Shown here in pieces: positions 1 to 5,468 of a DNA stretch of 5,468 nt. A program made the translations under genes and the position numbers. The notes beneath the pieces were generated by a model, which saw only the letters and a program-made list of their open reading frames with translations, ran no database searches and was not told where the DNA came from. This DNA is from an uncultured Desulfuromonas sp. (lineage in GTDB: Bacteria > Desulfobacterota > Desulfuromonadia > Desulfuromonadales > Trichloromonadaceae), in NCBI GenBank assembly GCA_937982495.1, contig CALJLX010000138.1, positions 1-5,468 of the forward strand, given 5' to 3'. Numbering within the stretch: the stretch's first letter is position 1; the number at the start of each line of letters is the position of its first letter.

Positions 1-2
1 TG

Positions 3-3000
3 AACGACTACTATCGCGGCAATCTCTTCGCCTATCAGCACCGCACCCTCAGCCAGAGTCCCGTCGAAAACGCCCTGGAACTCGTCCGTCTGCTGCCCAA
101 GGGGGCGCGCCTGCATCTGGTCAGCCACTCTCGGGGGGGGATGATCGGCGAACTCCTCTGCCGGGGCGCCCTGGCCGAGGGGCGACTGCCCTTCGACGAC
201 GAGGACCTCGCCCGCTTCGACCATCCGGACCGGGCGCGGGATCTCGCCGCCCTGCGGGAACTGGGGGAACTGCTCAAAAGCAAGGGGCCGCGGGTCGAGC
301 GCTTCGTGCGCGTCGCCTGTCCGGCGCGGGGCACGACCCTGGCTTCGAAACGCCTCGACCGCTACCTCTCGATCATCTTGAACGCCCTCGGCCTGGTGCC
401 GGCCTTGAAGGCCAGCGCCGTCTACGATCTGACCAGCGATTTCCTGCTGGCCATGGTCAAGACCCGCACCCAGCCGGAGGAGTTGCCGGGGTTGGAGGCG
501 ATGATGCCCGAGTCGCCGCTGGTGGCGGTGCTCAACCGCCCCGGGGTCAAGTCCGAGGCCGATCTCTCGGTGATCGCCGGGGATTTGGAAGGCTCCGGGC
601 TGTGGGGGCGGCTGCAGGAACTGGCCACCAATCTCTTTTACCGCGAGGATCACGATCTGGTGGTCAACACCAGCGCCATGTACGGTGGCGCGACACGGAC
701 GCAAGGGGCCCGCTATCTTTTCGATCAGGGACCGTCCGTCAACCATTTCAACTATTTCCGCAACGAGCGCAGCACCCTCGGGCTGAAGGCGGTACTGACC
801 GGCGAGCCGGGCGACGACTTCCTGCCCCTGGAACCGCCCCGCGAGATCACCCGCGCCGTCTATCGCGGCACAGCGGCGGGGCCGCGTCCGGTGGTGGTGG
901 TCATCCCCGGAATCATGGGCAGCCATCTCGCGGTGGACGGCGACCGGGTCTGGCTCGATCCGCTTGATATCGCCGCCGGCGGCTTCCGCAAGCTGGCCAT
1001 CGGCGCTTCCGGAGTGGTGGCCGAGGCGCCGGTGGGCATGGCCTATCTCGACCTCATCGAGTATCTGCAGGCCTCCCACGAGGTCATCCCCTTCCCCTTC
1101 GACTGGCGCCGCTCGATCCTTCAGGAAGCCCGCCGCCTGGCCGACGCGGTGGCCGCCGCCCTCGACCGGGCCGAAACCCAGAACCAGCCGGTGCGCCTCC
1201 TCGCCCATTCCATGGGCGGGCTGGTGGCGCGGGTGATGATCGCCGAGCGGCCGGAACTCTGGGAGCGCCTGACCCGCCATCCCGGTGGCCGCCTGATCAT
1301 GCTCGGCACCCCCAACGGCGGCTCCTACGTCATCCCCCGACTGCTCCTCGGCCGGGAGAAGATCGTTCGCCAGCTGGCGCTTCTCGATTTCCGCCATTCG
1401 CAGAAGGAGCTGTTGAAGTTCATCGCCGCCTTCCCCGGGGTGCTGGAAATGCTGCCGGCGACGGCGGAGCGGGATTTCTTCGCCCGGGAGACCTGGCAGG
1501 AGCTGCGCGCCGCCGACGGCGAGGGTTGGGTGCCGCCCGACGCCGCCGCCCTCACGGCCGCCCGCGCCTGCCGCGAACTCCTCGACAGGAGTCCGACCGA
1601 TCCCCGGCGCATGCTCTACGTCGCCGGTCAGGCCCCGGCCACCCCGGTGGGACTGCGCCTCGACGGCGGAAAAATCGCCATCCTCGCCAGTGCTCGGGGG
1701 GACGGCCGGGTGCCCTGGGCGTCGGGAATTCCGGCGGGACTGCCGGTCTGGTACCTGCCCGCCGAGCACGGCAGCCTGGCCGATCACGCCCCCTCCTTCC
1801 CGGCCCTGCTCGAACTGCTGCAAAGCGGCCATACCGGGCGCCTGCCGCAGACGCCGCCGGTCACCCTGCGCGGCGCCGAGGAACGCTTCGTCCTCCCCGA
1901 CGAGGAACTGGCCATCCATCCCGACAGCCAGGAACTCATCGCCGCCGCCCTCGGCGCCCTGCGCCATAAACCGCAACAAGCCGAGAGCCACCGCATCCGT
2001 GTCACCGCCCGCCACGGCAACCTGCGCTACGCCCGCCATCCGGTGGCGGTCGGCCATTATCAGGGGGATACCATCATCAGCGCCGAGGATTATCTCGACC
2101 GGGTGCTCGACGGCCGCCTGCGCGCCCGCCATCGCCTCGGCCTCTATCCGGGCCCGGCGGAGACCGCCGAGGTCTTCCTCAATCCCGGCGGCAAGCCCGG
2201 CGGGGCCATCGTCATCGGCCTCGGCAAGGCCGGCGAGCTCAGTTCCGGCAAGCTCACCGCCTGTTTCGCCAAGGCGGCGCTGATGTACGCCGCCGCCCTC
2301 GCCGAATGCCCCGACCCAGCCGGGAGCGGGGACTCCAAGGGGCGGCGTTCGGCGACCCTGACCACGTTGCTCATCGGCACCGGCGCCGGCGGCATGAGCG
2401 TGCAGGATTCGGTGGCGGCGATCCTGCGCGGCCTGGCCCAGGCCAACCGGGTGCTGGTCGAATCCCGTTACGCCAGCCGGGTACTCATCGACGAGCTGGA
2501 ATTTATCGAACTCTACGAGGATCTCGCCATCCAGACCGCCCGCGCCATCGCCAAGGCCGTCGCCGAACCGGACCTGGACGACCAGTTCACCGTCGAGGAA
2601 CGCATCGGCACGGTCCCCGGCGGCCGCCGCCGGCCGGTCTTTTCCGAAACCCCGGGCTGGTGGCGGCGCTTGCAGATTCTCGCCGAGGCCGACGGCGCCC
2701 TGCGCTTCAACACCCTCACCGACCGCGCCCGCGCCGAGGTCTCCCTGCAAGCGACCCAGCGCGCCCTGGTCGACCGCTTCGTCGAGCAGGCCATCACCCG
2801 CACCGCCGGCGACCGGCAGCTGTCGACCACCCTCTTCGAACTGCTCATCCCCAACCGCCTCAAGGAGCAGACCCCGGATCGGCAGAACCTGGTGCTGGTG
2901 CTGAACGAGGCCGCCGCCCGCTATCCCTGGGAACTCATGCAGGATCGCGACCGCCCGCTGGCGGTCGAGGCCGGCATCATCCGCCAGCTGGAAACGGAGA

Positions 3001-4667
3001 GCTACCGGGAAAATCCCAACATGAGCACGGGCAAGATTGCCCTGGTCGTCGGCGACCCGCCCAGCGATCAGGTCGAGCTTCCCGGCGCCCAGCAGGAGGC
3101 GAAGGCGGTGGTGGAAACCCTGGCCGCCCAGGAATTCAAGGTCATCGCCCGCATCGGCAAGGAGGCGGACCCCGACAGCGTCATCAAGGCGCTCTTCGCC
3201 GAGGGCTATCGGGTGGTGCACCTGGCCGGGCACGGCGTCTACGACCATCCCGTACCCTCCACCATCCCCGGCGCCAGCGGCGGCCGGGTCTCGGGCATGG
3301 TCCTCGGCCCGGGCCTTTTCCTGACTCCCATCGAGGTCGGGCAGATGCGCCAGGTGCCGGAACTGGTCTTCATCAACTGCTGCCATCTGGGCCGGATCGA
3401 AGCCGGGAAGGCCCCGGACTTCACCTTCGCCCACCCCCACAAGCTGGCGGCCAACCTCGCTACGGAGCTGATCCGCATGGGCGTACGGGCGGTGGTGGCG
3501 GCGGGCTGGGCGGTGGATGACGCCGCCGCCGCCCTCTTCGCCCGGGAGTTCTATCAGCGGATGCTCGCCGGCTGCATGTTCGGCCGCGCCGTCCTCGCCG
3601 CCCGGCGGCGGATCTACGAGGAATATCCGGCGGTCAACAGCTGGGGCGCCTATCAGTGCTACGGCGACCCCGACTACACCCTGGTCCCCCGGGAAGGGCT
3701 GATCGAGACGGAAAGCCGCGTCGGCACCTATCACGCCGTGGCCGAAGTCATCAGCGATCTGGAAAACCTCGCCGGCGATGCCTACGCGGCGGCGCCGGAG
3801 GCCGTCGCCGGGCTGAAGACACGGGTGCGCGCCATCGAGGAACGGCTCCCCGCCCCCTGGCTGGGGATGGCGGCGGTGCGCTCCGCCCTGGGTCGGGCCT
3901 ACGGCCAGCTCGACGATTTCGCGGCGGCGATCGGCCATTACCAGGCGGCGCTGAGCGCCGACCCGGCGGAGCTCTCGGTGAAAGCCGTCGAGCAGCTGGC
4001 CAATCTGCAAATCCGCTGGGGGGCGAGCCTCGCCGGCGCATCCGGCAAAGGGGGAACTCCCGCGGCGGCGGAAGCGATCCGCGACGGGCGGCGCCGGCTG
4101 GAACTACTGCTGCAGCTCGGTGTTACCGGCGAGCGCCTGAGTCTCATGGGCAGCGCCTGCAAACGCCTGGCCATGCTCGCCGAGGGGGCGGAACGGGACG
4201 AGGCGCTGGCGGCGATGATCGACTACTACCGCCAGGCCCACGAACTGGCGCGGCAGAAAACCGGCGCCGTCGATCCCTATCCCCTGCTCAACTGGCTGGT
4301 CGGCCTGCATCTCGCCGACCTCCGCAAGAAGACCCGCAAGGCCCGCGCCCCCCTGGGCACCTGGCTGAAGGAGGTGGAACAGATCGCCGACGAGCGGGAC
4401 GACCGCGAACCGGACTTCTGGAACGGCATCGTCCGCACCGAATGCCTGCTCACCCGCCATCTCGCCGCCGGCGATCTCGCCGCCCATCGCGAGGCCGTCG
4501 CCGAGGGCTATCTCCGCGTCTTCCGGCGCGGCGCCACCCCCAAGGAGCTGCGTTCGGTGATCGAGCATGTCGACTTCATCATCGCCCTGCTCGACGGCGA
4601 GGCCCAGGCCGAAACCCGCCGGGCGCTGCGGGAGCTGCGCGACAAGCTCAAGCTCTCCCTGGGCTGA
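3..4667 (+). CDS. Multidomain alpha/beta-hydrolase (two) - M17-N-like - CHAT protease - TPR protein, 5' partial
   Basis: The frame is open from the left edge to the TGA at 4665-4667, giving 1554 residues here (residue n begins at base 3n). The true start is upstream. Residues 1 to about 265 are the end of a DUF7379-like alpha/beta-hydrolase: nucleophile elbow SHSRGG (S43), likely acid in HDLVVN (D218), likely base in VNHFNYF (H248). Residues about 294-610 are an LCAT/lipase-like hydrolase: oxyanion motif PGIMGS (302-307), elbow AHSMGG (S403), LGTPNGG, GDGRVPW (D567), EHGSL (H589). Residues about 655-810 resemble the N-terminal domain of M17 aminopeptidases (GHYQGD 684-689, IGLGKAG, LLIGTGAGG), without the metal-binding catalytic half. 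Residues about 960-1228 form a CHAT caspase-like protease: YPWELM, HLAGHG (H1077), FINCCHLG (C1127) and the terminal WGAYQCYGDPDY block. Residues about 1288-1321 are a TPR; the rest is helical and resembles TPR-S/DUF4071-type sensor repeats. No signal peptide or membrane segment is visible. A peptidase and possible lipase/esterase role in immunity or programmed cell death is inferred; substrates are unknown. Domain calls are firm for the second hydrolase and CHAT, moderate for the first hydrolase and TPR, tentative for M17-N and TPR-S. Confidence 0.8.
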   Translation, partial: NDYYRGNLFAYQHRTLSQSPVENALELVRLLPKGARLHLVSHSRGGMIGELLCRGALAEGRLPFDDEDLARFDHPDRARDLAALRELGELLKSKGPRVERFVRVACPARGTTLASKRLDRYLSIILNALGLVPALKASAVYDLTSDFLLAMVKTRTQPEELPGLEAMMPESPLVAVLNRPGVKSEADLSVIAGDLEGSGLWGRLQELATNLFYREDHDLVVNTSAMYGGATRTQGARYLFDQGPSVNHFNYFRNERSTLGLKAVLTGEPGDDFLPLEPPREITRAVYRGTAAGPRPVVVVIPGIMGSHLAVDGDRVWLDPLDIAAGGFRKLAIGASGVVAEAPVGMAYLDLIEYLQASHEVIPFPFDWRRSILQEARRLADAVAAALDRAETQNQPVRLLAHSMGGLVARVMIAERPELWERLTRHPGGRLIMLGTPNGGSYVIPRLLLGREKIVRQLALLDFRHSQKELLKFIAAFPGVLEMLPATAERDFFARETWQELRAADGEGWVPPDAAALTAARACRELLDRSPTDPRRMLYVAGQAPATPVGLRLDGGKIAILASARGDGRVPWASGIPAGLPVWYLPAEHGSLADHAPSFPALLELLQSGHTGRLPQTPPVTLRGAEERFVLPDEELAIHPDSQELIAAALGALRHKPQQAESHRIRVTARHGNLRYARHPVAVGHYQGDTIISAEDYLDRVLDGRLRARHRLGLYPGPAETAEVFLNPGGKPGGAIVIGLGKAGELSSGKLTACFAKAALMYAAALAECPDPAGSGDSKGRRSATLTTLLIGTGAGGMSVQDSVAAILRGLAQANRVLVESRYASRVLIDELEFIELYEDLAIQTARAIAKAVAEPDLDDQFTVEERIGTVPGGRRRPVFSETPGWWRRLQILAEADGALRFNTLTDRARAEVSLQATQRALVDRFVEQAITRTAGDRQLSTTLFELLIPNRLKEQTPDRQNLVLVLNEAAARYPWELMQDRDRPLAVEAGIIRQLETESYRENPNMSTGKIALVVGDPPSDQVELPGAQQEAKAVVETLAAQEFKVIARIGKEADPDSVIKALFAEGYRVVHLAGHGVYDHPVPSTIPGASGGRVSGMVLGPGLFLTPIEVGQMRQVPELVFINCCHLGRIEAGKAPDFTFAHPHKLAANLATELIRMGVRAVVAAGWAVDDAAAALFAREFYQRMLAGCMFGRAVLAARRRIYEEYPAVNSWGAYQCYGDPDYTLVPREGLIETESRVGTYHAVAEVISDLENLAGDAYAAAPEAVAGLKTRVRAIEERLPAPWLGMAAVRSALGRAYGQLDDFAAAIGHYQAALSADPAELSVKAVEQLANLQIRWGASLAGASGKGGTPAAAEAIRDGRRRLELLLQLGVTGERLSLMGSACKRLAMLAEGAERDEALAAMIDYYRQAHELARQKTGAVDPYPLLNWLVGLHLADLRKKTRKARAPLGTWLKEVEQIADERDDREPDFWNGIVRTECLLTRHLAAGDLAAHREAVAEGYLRVFRRGATPKELRSVIEHVDFIIALLDGEAQAETRRALRELRDKLKLSLG
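133..140 (+). repeat. G8 homopolymer tract inside hydrolase-1 active-site elbow
   Basis: Eight consecutive G bases encode part of Arg44 and all of Gly45-Gly46, directly after the putative nucleophile Ser43 of the first hydrolase. The frame is consistent on both sides: sequence before it reads as the strand leading to the elbow, and sequence after it as the helix following it, so the tract length looks correct. Such a run can slip during replication or sequencing. Any phase-variable role is speculation. Confidence 0.55.
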
Positions 4668-4668
4668 A

Positions 4669-4675
4669 AAGGAGG
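4669..4675 (+). promoter_or_regulatory. Shine-Dalgarno sequence of the TIR-like gene
   Basis: AAGGAGG is a near-perfect match to the anti-Shine-Dalgarno end of 16S rRNA and ends 5 bases before the ATG at 4681. It fixes the start of the second gene and lies in the 13-base gap after the TGA at 4665-4667. The short gap, same strand and absence of terminator-like structure support co-transcription with the upstream CHAT gene. Confidence 0.9.
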
Positions 4676-4680
4676 AGACG

Positions 4681-5468
4681 ATGGCGCGGATCCAGGTTTT
4701 TTGGCTGACGTCCAAGGAACGATCGGCGGGGGAGGACATTCTCCGCCACCTGCGGCAACGCCTGGGGGAGGATCAGGTCGGCGAGGGGACGGAACCAGCG
4801 TCGGAGGCAGAGGGCTGGCTGCTGCTGGTTATCGGGCCGGATGGGGCGGGTACCCTGCGCGAGCCGATGACGTCTCAGGTCCAGCAACTGTCGGCGGCTC
4901 TGCAGCGGGGGATTCGCGTCCTGCCGCTGCTGGTCGCGGGCGCGGTGCTGCCGGAGGCCGGGCGACTGCCCGAGGAACTGCGGCAGCTGACCCGGCACGG
5001 CGTGCTGGAGTTGAGCGCGGAACACTGGGAGGTGGACCTGGAACGGCTCTTCGCCCGGCTGCTCGGGCCGGTCTGCGGCGGCGGCCCACCGCCGTCCAAG
5101 GCGCGGTTCAAGCTCCTGGCGCGCTTTCGCGCTCCGGCCCGCCCGTCCTCCCGGGAACGGCCAAAAATGGCCGACGCCGATGAAGAGGCCATGGCCGCCC
5201 CTCCCTCCGTAGACGAGCCGGCGTGCGCGCCGCCAAGCGCGGATGAGGAAGGGCAGGAATTGTGGACGGGTTGGGCGCCACCGGCGACGGCCGCTCCTGA
5301 AAAGAGCGAGCCGGAGGAAGTCCGGCTCGGCGCGGCGGCGCCGACGGCGGTCAGGCCAGGGAGCGAATTCACCGCTTCTTTCACCGCCTATGTTCCGGAA
5401 CAGGAAGAAGAGGTGCGCCGCCTGCTGGCGAAAAGCAGCCCGCGCGGCGAAACCCACCTGGGGCTGGC
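4681..5468 (+). CDS. TIR-like domain protein with Pro/Ala/Glu-rich linker, 3' partial
   Basis: ATG at 4681 sits 5 bases after a strong ribosome binding site, and the frame stays open to the right edge (262 complete codons), so the C-terminus is missing. Residues 1 to about 130 resemble a bacterial TIR fold: first strand RIQVFWLT (3-10), helix with RLGEDQV (27-33), core strand LLLVIGPDG (47-55), then AALQRGIRVLPLLVAGA (72-88), LPEEL and the closing WEVDLERLF block (116-124). Compared with typical TIR_2-type domains about 20 residues between GEDQV and the LLVVIGP strand appear missing, and the acidic residue expected in the helix before the RGIRV strand (usual pattern like EIEAAL) is QLSAAL here, suggesting loss of NADase activity. 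Residues about 131-226 are a low-complexity, Pro/Ala/acidic linker with an imperfect duplication (APPSVDE at 173-179, APPSADE at 183-189). Residues about 228-262 (FTASFTAYVPEQEEEVRRLL, then THLGL) start a further module that I recall from bacterial proteins where it precedes a C-terminal TIR domain. Likely an adaptor or sensor partner of the upstream CHAT protein; role inferred. Confidence 0.8.
   Translation, partial: MARIQVFWLTSKERSAGEDILRHLRQRLGEDQVGEGTEPASEAEGWLLLVIGPDGAGTLREPMTSQVQQLSAALQRGIRVLPLLVAGAVLPEAGRLPEELRQLTRHGVLELSAEHWEVDLERLFARLLGPVCGGGPPPSKARFKLLARFRAPARPSSRERPKMADADEEAMAAPPSVDEPACAPPSADEEGQELWTGWAPPATAAPEKSEPEEVRLGAAAPTAVRPGSEFTASFTAYVPEQEEEVRRLLAKSSPRGETHLGL

Noticed and set aside
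2306..3520. Open frame of 404 codons on the + strand inside the CHAT gene
   Set aside because: It is an out-of-frame Arg/Gly/Pro-rich shadow, while the overlapping frame carries the CHAT catalytic motifs.
4668..4680. Possible terminator or promoter between the two genes
   Set aside because: The gap is 13 bases and filled by the ribosome binding site; there is no inverted repeat with a T run.
3656..4708. Open frame of 350 codons on the + strand overlapping the TPR region and the gene junction
   Set aside because: It is out of frame with the TPR motif and made mostly of Arg, Gly and Pro, typical of a GC-rich shadow frame.
4104..4739. Antisense open frame (211 codons, - strand) across the end of the CHAT gene
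   Set aside because: It mirrors the codons of the TPR region, shows no family features, and overlaps both real genes and the intergenic ribosome binding site.
4701..5183. Open frame of 160 codons on the + strand inside the second gene
   Set aside because: It is Gly/Ala/Arg-rich with no ribosome binding site, and the frame beginning at 4681 has one plus recognisable TIR-like strands.
4648..5457. Long antisense open frame (269 codons, - strand) covering the second gene
   Set aside because: It is Arg/Pro/Gln-rich without a recognisable domain and opposes a frame that has a strong ribosome binding site and TIR-like similarity. Long antisense frames are expected at this GC content.
1..5468. CRISPR array, tRNA, insertion sequence or attachment site
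   Set aside because: No spaced direct repeats, cloverleaf-like segments, transposase motifs or terminal inverted repeats were seen; the whole window is accounted for by two coding frames.
1..5468. Gasdermin-like target for the CHAT protease
   Set aside because: Neither visible protein shows a gasdermin-like pore-forming domain; such a gene could only lie outside the window.

Overview
The window is a fully coding, very GC-rich stretch (about two thirds or more G+C by eye) from a bacterium. Strong C/G third-position preference, compact gene spacing and a textbook Shine-Dalgarno sequence fit a high-GC Gram-negative such as a proteobacterium or a Desulfuromonas/Geobacter-like lineage. The taxonomic guess is weak because no phylogenetic marker gene is present.

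Layout: (i) Bases 3-4667, + strand: one giant open frame that is already open at the left edge, so its true start lies outside the window. It encodes at least 1554 residues of a multidomain protein. In order these are the end of a first alpha/beta-hydrolase (DUF7379-like, Ser-His-Ser-Arg-Gly-Gly elbow); a second, LCAT-like alpha/beta-hydrolase with a readable Ser/Asp/His triad; a domain resembling the N-terminal (macro-like) part of M17 leucyl aminopeptidases; a CHAT caspase-like protease with His and Cys dyad; and a C-terminal helical TPR region. (ii) Bases 4669-4675: a strong ribosome binding site in the 13-base gap. (iii) Bases 4681 to the right edge, + strand: the first 262 codons of a second gene, open at the 3' end. 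It encodes a shortened, probably inactive TIR-like domain, a Pro/Ala/Glu-rich linker, and the first residues of a module that I recall as preceding a C-terminal TIR domain in other bacterial proteins.

How they may work together: tight same-strand spacing indicates co-transcription. Lipase-like hydrolase, CHAT protease, TPR and TIR modules are all typical of prokaryotic conflict (anti-phage or cell-suicide) and signalling systems. My reading is a two-or-more-gene immune-type operon in which TPR/TIR-like parts sense or scaffold, and the CHAT and hydrolase parts (and perhaps a downstream TIR) act as effectors. This is inference from domain content; nothing in the window demonstrates the function. 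No RNA genes, mobile elements, CRISPR arrays, promoters or terminators could be supported, and no stretch over 300 bases lacks a gene.
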